64,000 bases of DNA from Diphasiastrum complanatum (GCA_029204225.1 CM055099.1:41655359-41719358), one strand, 5' to 3'; positions 45,172 to 57,676 are shown, numbered from the stretch's first letter. The notes: a model not told the origin generated them from the sequence alone. Program-made: numbers and translations.

Positions 45172-47733
45172 TTAATGCTTAAAGTCCAATTAGATTCAGG
45201 TATATTTGTTTTCTACTGGAGGAGAGAGATAGGCCCATTGTCCCGTCCCTAGGGTCACTCCAGATGGTTGGGGTATTTCAGTTTCCAATGACTTGTCTCG
45301 GGATGGCACTTTTCAATGTCACCTAGGGGGAACTCCAAGTCGTTTTGAAATATGGGGAAGCCAGTTGAAGTGGCTTCCACCCAGAGTGAAATGAGTTAAG
45401 GCCAAAAATTGGTTATGAAATGAGTTATGCCCTTCTAGGGTGGAATTGCCCAAGGGGGCCATCCTTGTCTTCTCTACTTCGTAAATCCTATTTCACTTCT
45501 ATTCCCCCCCCCCCTGTTTTCTGCTGTATATTTTTTTACACGTGCTTTTGGGCGAAAGGTTAGTAAAAAAAGGTAAATTGTCTTACGTGCACATTTTTGA
45601 CACTCGGAAGTCGCACGTAATAGAATTTTACTATAAATGTTTTTGCCTCATAGATTCCATTTTGTGAGGCTTGTCCAATTCCTTCACAAAAATGTCAAAT
45701 TGATTTTATGGTCTCATAAGTCTCTTATGAAGTCATGAGGAAGCAAGAAATCTAGAGAGCGATGGCACTAGATATCAAGCAATCAATAGCATATTATATT
45801 ATTGAGATCTTAGGGTGTGGTTTTACATTTAAGGTTCAAAATATGCACTTATCCCCCAATTCAAAAGATCAAGCCATTCCAATTGAAACTCTCGTTCTTG
45901 TAGAGGTAAGGCCATTTAATGCTTAAAGTCCAATTAGATTCAGGTATATTTGTTTTCTACTGGAGGAGAGAGATAGGCCCATTCCCCCCCGGGGGGGAAT
46001 GGGCCTATCTTGTAGAGGTAAGGCCATTTAATGCTTAAAGTCCAATTAGATTCAGGTATATTTGTTTTCTACTGGAGGAGAGAGATAGGCCCATCCCCCC
46101 CCCCCCAAGGGTTACTCCAGATGGTTGGGGTATTTCAGTTTCCAATGACTTGTCTCGGGATGGCACTTTTCAATGTCACCTAGGGGCAATTCCAAGTCGT
46201 TTTCAAATGTGGGGAAGCCACTTGAAGTGGTTTCCCCTCAGATGTGAAATGAGTTAAGGACAAAAATTGGTTATGAAATTAGTTATGCCCTTCTAGGTAG
46301 AATTGCCCAAGGGGGTCGTCCTTGTCCCCTCCGCTTCGTAAATTCTGTTTCACTTCTATCCCCCCCCCCCCCCCCCCTTTTTGCTGTATATTTTCTTTAC
46401 ACACGCGTTTGGGCGAAAGGTTGGTAAATTGTCTTACGTGCACATTTTTGGCAGTCGGAAGGTGCACATAATAGAATTTTACCATTATTTTTTTTGCCCC
46501 ATAGATTCCAATTCCTTCACAAAAATGTCAAAATTGATTTTACAGTCTCATAAGTCTCTTATGAAGTCATGAGGAAGCTGGAAAGTATGGAGGATCTAGA
46601 GAGCGGTGGCACTAGATATCAAGCAATCAAGAGCATATTACATTATTGAGATCTTAGGGTGTGGTTTTACATTTAAGGTTCAAAATATGCACTTATCCCC
46701 CAATTCAAAAGATCAAGCCATTCCAATTGCAACTCTCATTCTTGTAGAGGTAAGGCCATTTAATGCTTAAAGTCCAATTAGATTTAGGTATACTTGTTAT
46801 CTACTGGAGGAGAGAGATAGGCCCATTGTCCCCTCCCTAGGGTCACTCCAGATGGTTGGGGTATTAGAGTTTCCAATGACTTGTCTCGGGATGGCACTTT
46901 TCAATGTCCTCTAGGGGGAACTCCAAGTCGTTTTGTAATGTGGGGAAGCCACTTGAAGTGGCTTCCACCTAGATGTGAAATGAGTTAAGGCCGAAAATTG
47001 GTTATGAAATGAGTTATGCCCTTCTACGGTGGAATTGCCCAAGGAGGCCGTCCTTGTCCCCTCCGCTTCGTAAATTTTGTTTCACTTCTATTCCCCCTCC
47101 CCCCCCCCCCCCCTTTTTTTTTGCTGTATATTTTTTGTACACGTGCTTTTGGGCGAAAGGTTAGTAAAAAAAGGTAAATTGTCTTACGTGCACATTTTTG
47201 GCACGCGGAAGGTGCACATAATAGAATTTTACCATAAATTGTTTTGCCCCATAGATTCCATTTTGTGAGGCTCGTCCAATTCCTTCACAAAAATGTCAAA
47301 ACTGATTTTACGGTCTCATAAGTCTCTTATGAAGTCATGAGGAAGCAAGAAAGTATGGAGGTTCTAGAGAGCGGTGGCACTAGATATCAAGCAATCAAGA
47401 GCATATTACATTATTGAGATCTTAGGGTGTGGCTTTACATTTAAGGTTCAAAATATGCAGTTATCCCCTAATTCAAAAGATCAAGCCATTCCAATTGAAA
47501 CTCTCGTTCTTGTAGAGGTAAGGCCATTTAATGCTTAAAGTCCAATTAGAATCAGGTATATTTGTTTTCTACTGGAGGAGAGAGATAGGCCCATTGTCCC
47601 CCCCCTAGGGTCACTCCAGATGGTTGGGGTATTTCAGTTACCAATGACTTGTCTCGGGATGGCACTTTTCAATGTCACTTAGGGGCAACTCCAAGTCATT
47701 TTGAAATGTGGGGAAGCCACTTGAAGTGACTTC
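45130..47733 (-). repeat. R1 tandem array, ~744-770-bp unit, about 3.4 copies
   Basis: The marker CCATTCCAATTG (or CCATTACAATTG) occurs at 45130, 45874, 46718 and 47486. Each unit contains, in the same order, the 15-codon ORF start, a CTACTGGAGGAGAGAGATAG block, ACTTGTCTCGGGATGGCAC, an internal ATGAAATGAGTTATGCCC block, a poly-C run (45504-45514, 46360-46377, 47099-47113), GGCGAAAGGTT, GTCTTACGTGCACATTTTTG and TTGAGATCTTAGGGTGTGG. The second interval is ~90 bp longer because of a palindromic partial duplication. Plus-strand relatives lie at 13670, 56690 and 61540. Confidence 0.92.
45971..46010. repeat. 40-bp perfect palindrome without spacer
   Basis: AGATAGGCCCATTCCCCCCC followed by its exact reverse complement. 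It sits at the junction of a partial R1 unit duplication. It could be a real foldback junction or an assembly or amplification artefact at a poly-C run. Confidence 0.9.
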
Positions 47734-48640
47734 CACCAATCAAGGTGAAGTATTTGGGCCTTTACTTATCCCCGCCCTGCATGTGAAACCAGCCTTATTA
47801 TTACTTTTGAGTTTTATGAGGAAGGTCAACTCACACTATGAAGTGATTCCTATTTTCCTTGCAACCTTATGGACCCTTCAAAATGTGGGGAGAGTCAACA
47901 ATCTCAATCATTGCCACTAAGAGCACTTTTCCATGTGTCTCACATATTCAAAGAGTCTTTTCGTAAATGGCCACATTATCTTGTGCTCTATTATTACTCT
48001 TGAGTTTTATGAGAGAGGTCAACTCACACTATGAAGTGATTCCTATTTTCCTTGCAACCTTATGGACCCTTCAAAATGTGGGTAGAGTCAACAATCTCAA
48101 TCATTGCCACTAAGAGCACCTTTCCATGTGTCTCACATATTCAAAGATGTCAAGACTTATCGTGAATGGCCACATTACATTATCTTGTGCTCTATTATGA
48201 CTCTTGAGTTTTACGAGGGAGGTCAACTCACACTATGAAGTGATTCCCATTTTCAGAACCTACACTACCTAAAACATAGACAGACCTTAACCTATAGTAC
48301 TTAAATTTAATCCTAACCATAAATGTAGAGCTAAACTTAAATCTAAGTAGAGACGTTGAGCTAAACTCAAGCCTAAAGATAGGTAAAGTCTAACCCATAC
48401 AACATCAATCTCTAGAAGGAAAGGATTATAACATAAGCTAAATCATAGCATAAATCCAGAACAAATCTAGATAGCAAAGGGTTGATTGGTCATGGCAATA
48501 GTTGAATGTCAACGAAAAAATACCAAGTTGTATTGATGCATTTGACAACACAAAATATAATTGAGCCTTGTTCAATCCACCTCTAAAAAAAAAGGAGTAT
48601 AACATGAACTATAGCAAAATAGAAGAATCTATATTTTAAA
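47734..48640 (-). repeat. Minus-strand LTR of the leader-amplified retroelement (borders approximate)
   Basis: 48260-48640 matches the reverse complement of 59690-59950, and 47734-47810 that of 60220-60285, the LTR lying before a primer site at 60308. In this copy the middle of the LTR is expanded by tandem repeats. On the minus strand it is immediately followed by the R1 array, the same LTR-then-R1 order as at 61520-61560. Confidence 0.65.
47795..48257. repeat. Tandem repeat, 193-204-bp unit, about 2.3 copies
   Basis: GGTCAACTCACACTATGAAG recurs at 47824, 48017 and 48221 with conserved flanks (ACCTTATGGACCCTTCAAAA; ATCATTGCCACTAAGAGCAC). The second unit is longer because of small insertions. 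Confidence 0.92.
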
Positions 48641-48699
48641 CACTAGGTATGGAAAGTTATTCAAGAAAATTTCATAGAAATAAAAGTCTTACACAGCTA

Positions 48700-49316
48700 T
48701 CAAACACGACAAAGCCATCTCCTACCACATTTCTGGTAAAGCCAAAGGCCAAACTATAGAATTGCTCCATGATTTGAGAAAGGACACTTGACAACATTTA
48801 TGGTGTAACTCATCCTCCTCATATTCCTTCAAATTAGAGAGCCATTCTACAGTTTGATCTTTGGCTTATGGATAACATGAAAAAACTGAGTTTCCAACAT
48901 GCTTTTAGAGAGAGAAAAACAACCTACTCTCGGGTAGAGAGAGAAAGTGAGTGAGCCCTCAAGTAGAGAGATAATATGAGAAAAAACAATGTGTATGACA
49001 TAGATTGCTTCACAAGAACTTCTATGTACAATAAGAGAGCTCTTCCATATAGTACTAGCACGAGATCTAGCATAAGTAAATGCTGTAGAAACATTGGACC
49101 CCATTTATTGCCTTTATACATTATGATTGGACCCTTAGATTTGCACCTCTCATAATGATTGGACCTCATGATTTCCTCTTCACAATTTGATTGGGCCTCA
49201 TGATGTGCACCTCTAAACATGATTGGTCCACATGTAATGCACCGCTTAAAGTGATTGTCCTTGTGATCTATGCCTCTAAATGTGATTGGGCCAATAGATG
49301 CATTTCAATCCTAACA
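48700..49316 (-). repeat. Solo LTR related to the LTR at 2350 (left border approximate)
   Basis: On the minus strand it begins TGTTAGGATTG at 49316. It carries five or six degenerate ~40-bp units around TGATTGGACC-type sequence (49120-49300), like the tandem motif at 2485-2640, and CTCTCTCTACCCGAGAG near 48940 as at 2750. No internal element sequence adjoins it. Confidence 0.5.
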
Positions 49317-49507
49317 TCATGTGAAAAATGTCACTATCTCATTAGATCTCAAGTTTAAGGCCTATTGACTATCCAAACTCAACATAAATGAACTAAAATG
49401 ATTAGGCCTACCCTTCACATGGTGGAATATGCTTTGCACATGTGAGATTTACATATGTACATGAAAGTATAAACAAATCAAGGTAGATTTTAGAAAATCT
49501 TCACACA

Positions 49508-49830
49508 ATGTTGTTGGAGGAAAACACCAGAAGGAACGAACTCTCCAGTTCCTCTACAGTCGACTCTCATGCCTTATACACAAACAAAAGCTTGAGTAAG
49601 CAGAAGAAGAAAGGCCCAAAACAACCAAAGTTGAATCAAAAGCAACACAATGTCAAGAGCAGTCGAATCCACCGACAAAGAAGAAGCTATTCTACAGAAA
49701 CTGGAAATGAACCAACCACGAGATCCAAGATTGCCGCATTTACAAGCGAAGAACAACAAAGGACAATCAAGATGAGGAATCGAAGGATCACTATGAGCAA
49801 GGAATTCCATGATACAAACCATGGATTCTT
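49508..49830 (+). pseudogene. Decayed gag fragment (homologue of 44440-44560)
   Basis: Lys/Gln-rich sequence. TCAAGAGCAGTCGAATCCAC and GAGATCCAAGATTGCC line up with the knuckle region at 44480-44540, but the Cys and His codons are lost. It ends where CACTA transposase begins on the other strand. Confidence 0.5.
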
Positions 49831-49842
49831 GCACTAGCTACC

Positions 49843-51600
49843 CTTCCACCATGCTACCCTCAGGCCTTGCTCTTTGTCTTACGAAGCCTTTCAATGTTTT
49901 CATAAATCATTCCAAGAAAAACATCCACTGGCTATGGACAATGCCTGTATTGATAATATGGATCAATGAGAGAATGCCATAACCACAATACCAATAGTCT
50001 AGGATGGACTAAGAATAGGCAATAGATGAAAGTAGATGATTTACCTGCAATGGCCACGTCATCCATCAAATGCATAATGAGATACATTTGAATGGTGAGA
50101 ATGGATGTGGAAAAATGCTTTTCGATCAAACACATTGCCTCGATTGAGCTTTGTCTTGTCGCCTCAATGGATGCTAGCGGTATCTCCTTGGATGAAATGT
50201 ATTTTCAGAAGAAAAGTAAACAAAAATAACACACACATTAGTTAGATCATCATCTTAAATCGTCTCTATAAAATAGTGCGATTTCCATTGATCATAGCTT
50301 ACTAAACCACTGAGTTTGTAGATTGCACTCCTTAGCTCCTTCATCAAAAACCCTCTCAGCACCAAGGGAATAAAAAACCCTCTCAGCACCAAGAGAATAA
50401 AAAACTGCATACACAAAAACAATATGGTCGTTGAGATGCGTATATGCCTATTGATCATGAAACAAGACATGCTATAAATTGTAATATTCATGAGGTCTAG
50501 GCAACATCCAAAAATATGCCATCATGTAAAAATTTATGCCAATCATGAGACTTTAGTCCACTTAGCTTGTTGTCCCTTGTGAAGCTACATTTAGGCATCA
50601 CATGTCGCCTCTTCTCTCCTAGAGAAGATCTATGGTGTCTTTGGGGGGAAATTGAATTTCCAATCGTTTATGGCAATAAATTGGCCATTTTTTCTATTTC
50701 CTTCAAGTCATCTCGTGCGACTTTTTTATCTTTGGCACCGGTCAAGTGCTCCCAAATTATGCTCCCTACATTCTCAAATATGTGCATTGGGTCCAAAAGA
50801 TGGTTTATCAACAATCCTTCCCAATATGGAAGGTCATGAAATATTGATAATCTTTTCATACAAGGAGGGAGACGCTCTGGATCTTGATTGGATCTCCAAA
50901 TTTAAAGCCAATCACTTGGCTACAATATTAAAAAACAAGCACACACCTTTAATTGAGATTATTGTCAGAACAGATCTAGAGAGAGTAAATGTTAAAAGAA
51001 ATGACAATCGACCCAAATATATATCATACCCTGACCAACAAGCCCATCGTGTAGAGGGTGTGGCCCTCATAAAACATCTTTCGTAGATGTTGAGAGTGAT
51101 GTGCTTGTAGATACTCGCCACAAATGATACATGCATTGTAGCCACTAATTTTTAGTCTTGCATTGAAACGAAACAACTGTGTTAATTGTGAGTGTAATGT
51201 TTGAATTGAAAGAAAATTTGTGAATACACATGAGATTTAATACCATAAACCAATAGAAATAATATCTTGCTGAAACATTCTCCATACCCAAGAAAGTCGT
51301 GCATCGTCCACATCAAGATCCCCTTCACCATAAAATATCTTTGTCTACGTGGTTTTGATATATCAATTACTTGAACTCCTTGCCATAGAACATTTAGCTC
51401 ATTTATCAAGGGAGCAATTATACACGTCCATATTTTTGGCCATGTATTTTACTGAGATAAGAAGGACAAGCATTAGGTACCCCTTCTTGATAAATGAGCT
51501 AAGGAGGAATGTTGTAATTCACAAGGACAACCGGCCAAGTAGACCATATTTGCTGATTCTATCACCAATGTTTGGTGATTCTCATCGGGAGAGAATCAAT
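49843..51600 (-). pseudogene. CACTA (En/Spm-like) transposase relic
   Basis: Minus-strand pieces in the order of plant CACTA transposases. Transposase_21 part: PVVLVNYNIPP then YLMLVLLIS (51540-51460), the hallmark LNVLWQGVQVIDI and ILMWTMHDFLGYG (51400-51290), then LSIFHDLPYWEGLLINHLLD with PMHIFENVGSIIWEHLTG (50855-50740). Next MPKCSFTRDNKLSGLKSHDWH (about 50580-50530). DUF4218 part: MCLIEKHFSTSILTIQMYLI with MHLMDDVAIAG (50135-50040) and FMKTLKGFVRQRARPEGSM (about 49905-49850). The enzyme would cut and paste DNA with CACTA ends. Stops and frameshifts lie between all pieces, and no CACTA terminal repeats were recognised. The left end is cut at 49843. Confidence 0.82.
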
Positions 51601-52179
51601 GTTTTTTTTGGTTCTCACACTCAATATTCACTTGATCTCTTCGTTTGTTTATAGTTTCAATTAGCTGAGACTCGGATATTCTATGAGTGTTCAATCAGCT
51701 ACTGTTCGATACAGAATTGGATTTACAATGGGCTCAGCCACATATGGCTTCTTATTCGATATGCCTGTAGTACAATGGTGTTGTATCCCATCTGTCAATT
51801 GGTACAACGACAACCTGAACTCGATCCTACTGCTAATAAATGCTCACCTCTTGCAACTGAGTGAACGCCAATCTATAATGTTCCACCTCTTACTTGATAA
51901 TTGGAGGCCTCTTTATTAAAAAAAACATAACTCAAATTGAGATAATCTAAATTGCTAGCTCCCACATGGCTATCCATCTTTTGAGAATTACCAGGCTCAC
52001 AACTGTACATTTTAGCCTAGCACTAACAATTCTCGTGCTCTCAGACTCGGCTCTCAACTTCATCTCTGCTAGAAGCCCTTTTGAGTGGAGAGGTTCTACA
52101 TCGACACCTCAGGGCATGGCATCAAATAACATTATCCTTCCCCTATAGTGTTGCAGGTCCCACTGCATTGCTTCAGCTT
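51601..52179. other. Unassigned
   Basis: No convincing coding frame. It may belong to the upstream part of the CACTA element. Confidence 0.3.
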
Positions 52180-53105
52180 TGACGTGTGGTCCTTGGAAAG
52201 GCATAGATCAACGCTTGCCTGCGTAAAACCAAGAACTTATTGACTTCATTGTCGTTTGTCTCGGCAAAATTTCAAAGTTGCAGTAGCTTACCAGGATAGC
52301 CCTGCGTAACTTGGAGTCTCTTGCTTGTTCTTTTCAGCTTTTCTTCTATCAAGAGATTCTTGTAGCCGACCTTCCTTCCAATGGCTTCAAATGCTATGGA
52401 TTTTGTGTTTGCGTCCACAAAATAGGTCCCAGGTATGGCCTTATTCCAAGTATGAACTTATTTTCATACCACTTTTTGATCATTTGCACGTACTGATTGG
52501 AAATAAATGTGGCTTGAAATTAAAGCCTTGCATCATTAGATGCGCATCTTCTGATTGCAAAGGTTGATTTGATGTCCAGCATTATGGGTGGTAGCCCCTT
52601 ATCCCAGTAGCACTCCAATGTCACGATAAAGACTATGGATAAACAATAATTTGCCCTTTCTTGGACTATGGTATCTGCACTTCCTCTATATGCGTATCCA
52701 AACTTTAGTAGGGCATCTCGATACTTTACCAAAGTTGAGCTTGAGTCAAGTCTTGGAATAAAAGGCCAATTGATTTATCGTTCAACTGGCTTTGTTTTCT
52801 CCCAAGGGTCTCTTCTCTTGATTGGTGCATAATAGGGGTCAACCCTTTTACAGCTTGGTGCCCTTAAGTACTCCTGAAGCTGTTCATCATTATTTAGCAT
52901 CATCATGATCCTCTAGGAGGGTTGTGGACATAAGGCGTTCATGAGGCTGTTGAGCTTTGGATATTCTTCCATAGTTACTTTCTTTGCCCCCCCTCGTTCT
53001 CCTTTCTTGTAGGTTTTCTGGAATTCATCAGACTCTTTCTAATCATTGTACCGTCTTTTGATCTTTTCTATTGTCAGCGGATTCCAGAGAATCCCCATAT
53101 GCCGA
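52180..53105 (-). pseudogene. Protein-coding relic of unknown family
   Basis: On the minus strand the same frame reads TMEEYPKLNSLMNALCPQPS, stop, YLRAPSCKRVDPYYAPIKRR, DPWEKTKPVER, stop, then LVKYRDALLKFGYAYRGSAD and GLPPIMLDIKSTFAIRRCAS (52732-52520). Only four or five stops break about 200 codons of protein-like sequence. I do not recognise it. It could be the second gene of the adjacent CACTA element or a captured host gene. Confidence 0.4.
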
Positions 53106-53272
53106 GCCAAGCTGAAGACACAGAGTATCTCTCAGCCATGACCGAGGAGGTCTCAGAAGGAGGAGAGCAGAAGAAGTTGAGAGCCGAGAAATTACTAGCT
53201 AGGATGACAATGAATTATCTATGTGAGCCTACATGGTGTATCCCAGAGAAGGAACGACCATGTAGGAGCTAG
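53080..53272 (+). other. Short + frame, possible gag tail
   Basis: RIPENPHMPSQAEDTEYL, then EEVSEGGEQKKLRAEKLLAR and PTWCIPEKERPCRS before a TAG. A 10-bp inverted repeat (CCTACATGGT / ACCATGTAGG) surrounds its end. It may belong to the Gypsy element that follows. Confidence 0.35.
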
Positions 53273-54648
53273 TAATACTTTCTAGGCTTTGTAAATAAAT
53301 GTAGACCCCCCCTTAAATAATTTAGAGTGAGCCACCTTTTGATGGTGACCTCTAGTGGAAGGGCAATTTCCACATGTAATTTCTAATTTGGTGGAATTGC
53401 CACTTGGGCTCCACATGGGCAGCCTTCTTGCTTATTTAAGGACCCCCCTCTCTTGTGAGGGATCTTTTTGAATGTATTTTCAAGTTCTCTTGAGTGAATA
53501 AAGAAGATCTTCCACGATTTCTTGATGGTTGCTAAGCTCCTTGTCCATGGCAATGTTTTTGAGTGAAATTTCTATGAGCATGTTTTGATTTCTTCTGTGT
53601 TGTGGATTAATTAGTTTTCTTGCTTACTCCCTTGCTTCTTAGTTGTGGATTAGATTTCATTTCTTGCTTGTGGATTAATGTAGGAATCAACATTCAAGTA
53701 AACTAAATAGACTAGATTTGTGGTGTAGACCTTGCATATTCTTTTACATTCCAGTTCTTGATTGTTCTCGGGCATTCCAAGCCTCAAGAAATTGATGTTT
53801 CTTGATTCTTGGGCTGCTAGAGTGCTATTAGGAAATTAGTTTTCTTGTTTCTTGTTTTCTTGATTGAGTATCTTAATCTTGTCCTTGTTTGTTTCTCGAT
53901 TTTAGTAGGTAGATTGTAGAATTGCTCCCTGATTCAAAACGCTGATCTAAACCGAGCTAGGACTGGTTGCATGCTTGTTTATGCATGTAGCTGAGTAACA
54001 AATCTGTCTCTTCCCACTGACAGGCTGGGGAATACTTATTGTAATATGAGAAAACACTTATGCTGAAAACCGTTTTAACAAGAAGACTAGAGCCGTAAAG
54101 AATCGTAACCTACAGAAGTAAAAAAACCGAACGAAGAACAGTAAAGAAAATCGTGTTCACAGATCTAGTGGTATTTGTGAACCACAGCTACACAGATACT
54201 AAACCAAGCTATATCTTTTCGATCTGTGCTGCAAAATCATCGCTTTGAGGTCTCCCACACATTTATTAAAGAGCTCGTCACTTTGGTCCTGACCGACGTG
54301 CAGCTCAATTCTGGACCGAGGCTTCACGCTCCTTACCAAGCCAATATCCACGCCTCTCGACTGGACCGGAGCGCTACACACCAACTCTTGACTGAGTCAC
54401 TACTTAAAAAATTCTGCCATGTCCTGAGTTGCACCTCAACCGACACTCCATGATCAGATCTCGACCGAGTCTTTCACGGACCTTTTGTCGCAATGCAACT
54501 GATGCCTTCTGTTAAATCTCGACTGAACGCTTCCTGTTAAATCTCAACTGAAGCCTTAAATCCTGATCTCGACCGAAGCCCTATAGCTTGGTGCCCAGGA
54601 GAACCTAGTGTCTCTACCGCCGATGTTTCGAAAGAAAGTATTCTTTCC
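53273..54648 (+). other. LTR-like and leader sequence before the Gypsy pol
   Basis: Contains a TATA-like TATTTAAGG (53435) and an AATAAAG signal (53498), as expected in an LTR. Near the right end a degenerate repeat of AATCTCGACTGAAGCC-type units occurs (54460-54590). LTR borders and primer site were not identified. Confidence 0.4.
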
Positions 54649-56660
54649 ATGGATGATGTTGAAATGACGGATGAGCATGTATTCCTATATCTAGATGCCC
54701 AACCTTATCCGCCAGAATCAATTTCTCAGGAGATCAAGTTACCAGGACCGTTGGATCATGTCCAACTAACATCCATACCCAACACACAAGCATATAGGCC
54801 AAAATCCAAAGTGTATACATGGGATGTGTATCGAGACGAAGTCTGGGATACCATCGACGATGATATAATAAGTGAGACAACAACACCGCCCACTAAAAAA
54901 CCACAAAAACCTCGGTTACAAAGAAACAAAATTATCGATACAAAATTAACCGAGCGTCAAAAACAAATGCGTGAGAAGCTTAAATAGCCAATAAAGCCCT
55001 TGTCTAAGGAGACAGAAACCAAACAATCAAATGAAGCTTCCACCTCAGGTAGTGACTCAACAAAGATGATTCCCAAAGTTCCTGACAACTTGGTGGAACC
55101 ACCTTTTGATCTTCCACAGAAGTTCAAAGATTTCACACTGGGGGATGACATTGTTATCCAGCTACCACAGCCACACCGGGAACCTACACCAAGTTCCAAC
55201 TCCTTTGAAGGAATTGCTAAGACAATTCCGCTAAACCTTAAAGATCTTGACAAGGAGATAGATCGAATAGTTCAAGTTGGTGCACATATGTCATCAGCCC
55301 AACTTTGTGATTTGGAAACTCTGCTTCGCAAATACAGGGATGTATTTGCATGGAATTATATAGGAATGAAAGGATCCCACCTGAAATAGTGGTCCACAAG
55401 ATTCCTTTAGAAGACAATGCTAAGCCTCTTAGGGCTAAATCTTATAGATCTAACCTTGTCTATCGTGAGAGGATCGATGAGGATATTAAGAATTTGTTGG
55501 ATGCTGGCTTCATTTATGAAGTTCAACATACTGATTGGGTATCACCCATTTTGGTTGTACCCAAGAAAAACGACAAGCTTCGTATCTGTGTCGATCTTAA
55601 AACCCTAATGTGGTTACGAAGAAAGACCATTTTCCCTTGTCTTTAACGACTCAAATCTTAGAGGAAATGGCAGGAGCTGAAGCTTTCAGCTTCTTGGATG
55701 GATTCAACGGTTATTTCCTTGTTCATATAGCCCTTGAAGATAAACATAAAATGGCCTTTGCCATAGAGAACGAGGTTTATGCTTATAACGTTATGCCTTT
55801 TGGCTTATGCAACGCCCCTTCAACATTCAAGAGGTCATGCAACTAGCCTTCCAAGACCTGTTACATCGGATTGTGGAGATTTATCTCGACGATCTGGGTG
55901 TACATTCCTCAGTAGCTACGCACCTTGATGCACAAGAGAAAATCTTCATTCGCTACCGTAGATTCGAAATTTCACTAAACCTTGATAAATGCCAAATATG
56001 GGTCACCCATAGGGTCGTACTCAGGCATATAATTTCAAAGGACAATATTTCTATCGATCCTTCCAAAATCAAGGTTATAGTCGAAATGCCCTTACCTGCA
56101 ACAATGAAGGAAGTATATGTCTTCCTCGGTCATACAAATTATTATCGTATCTTTATAATCGACTATGCCGGCAAGGCATGCCTCATTTATTTAGTTGTGG
56201 TAGATCCTCGCTGGACCGAAGCACGAATTAAAGCCTTTGAGGAGTAGAAAACAGCCCTTACCACGACACCCATACTCCGCTTGCCAGATTATATGAAAGA
56301 GTTTCATGTGCATACTGACGCAAGTAAGTATGCCACTGGAGGTCTTCTTGCACAACCGGACGAGTATGACAAAGAGTTCCCAATACGTTTCTTGAGCATG
56401 CAACTGGTGCCTGCTGAACTAAGCTATACAACCATTGAGAGAGAGGCATTGGTGATGGTCTATGCTGTACAACAACTAAGACATTATCTGCTAAGCCAGA
56501 CCTTTGCATTCTAGACCGACCATTAGGACCCAACATTTCATGGCGGATCACCTTTCCTGGCTACCGAATGCTGAAAAAGCAACTGCACCAGTCAACGATG
56601 ATCAACCTGATGCATGCCTTTTTCAGATTGATGCTACACCCTTATGGGCTGAGGAGATCA
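54649..56660 (+). pseudogene. Ty3/Gypsy pol (RT-RNase H), Tat/Ogre-like
   Basis: The frame begins at ATG 54649 with a Pro/Lys-rich region. A stop at 54985-54987 is followed by QLCDLETLLRKYRDVFAWNY, a motif placed before RT in Tat/Ogre elements. RT in successive frames: VVHKIPLEDNAKPLRAKSYR, GFIYEVQHTDWVSPILVVPK, then FSFLDGFNGYFLVHIALED and YNVMPFGLCNAPSTFKR, then the catalytic IYLDDLGVHS (55882-55893 = YLDD). The connection region and RNase H follow (FHVHTDASKYATGGLLAQ, ELSYTTIEREALVMVYAVQQ, LRHYLLSQTFAF, stop). RNase H ends near 56600, where R1 sequence begins; integrase is absent. At least five frame breaks. Confidence 0.83.
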
Positions 56661-56980
56661 CTTAGTTCCTAACAACAGGCAGACTCAAAGAAGGCCTGAG
56701 TATAAGTGCATATTTTGAACCTTAGATATAAAGCCACACTCTAAGATCTCAATAATGTAATATGCTCTTGATTGCTTCATAACTAGTGCCACCGCTCTCT
56801 AGAACCTCCACACTTTCTTGCTTTCTCATGACTTCATAAGAGACTTATGAGACCGTAAAATCAGTTTTGACATTTTTGTGAAGGAATTGGACGAGCCTCA
56901 CAAAATGGAATCTATGGGGCAATACTATTTATGGTAAAATTCTATTAGGTGCACCTTCCGACTGCCAAAAATGTGCACTT

Positions 56981-57568
<588 letters not shown>

Positions 57569-57588
57569 TACATATGGTAATGGCCATT

Positions 57589-57676
57589 GGTCGGGCCATT
57601 ACCATAAATAATTCGGTCCCCGAGCAGCTCGTGGCATCCCCCACTCGTTGCCGGGTCCCGAATTATTCATGGTGAT
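57589..57676. repeat. Second inverted repeat adjoining the MITE
   Basis: GCCATTACCATAAATAATTC at 57589 pairs with the inverted GAATTATTCATGGTGATGGC ending near 57676 (18 of 20), enclosing about 45 bp that includes GAGCAGCTCG. It looks like a small hairpin-forming element, or the end of one into which the GA element inserted. Confidence 0.65.

Noticed and set aside
44789-45175. 128-codon plus-strand Cys/Trp/Ser-rich frame
   Set aside because: Antisense shadow of the helical minus-strand ORF, which has far better composition and a start shared with R1 units.
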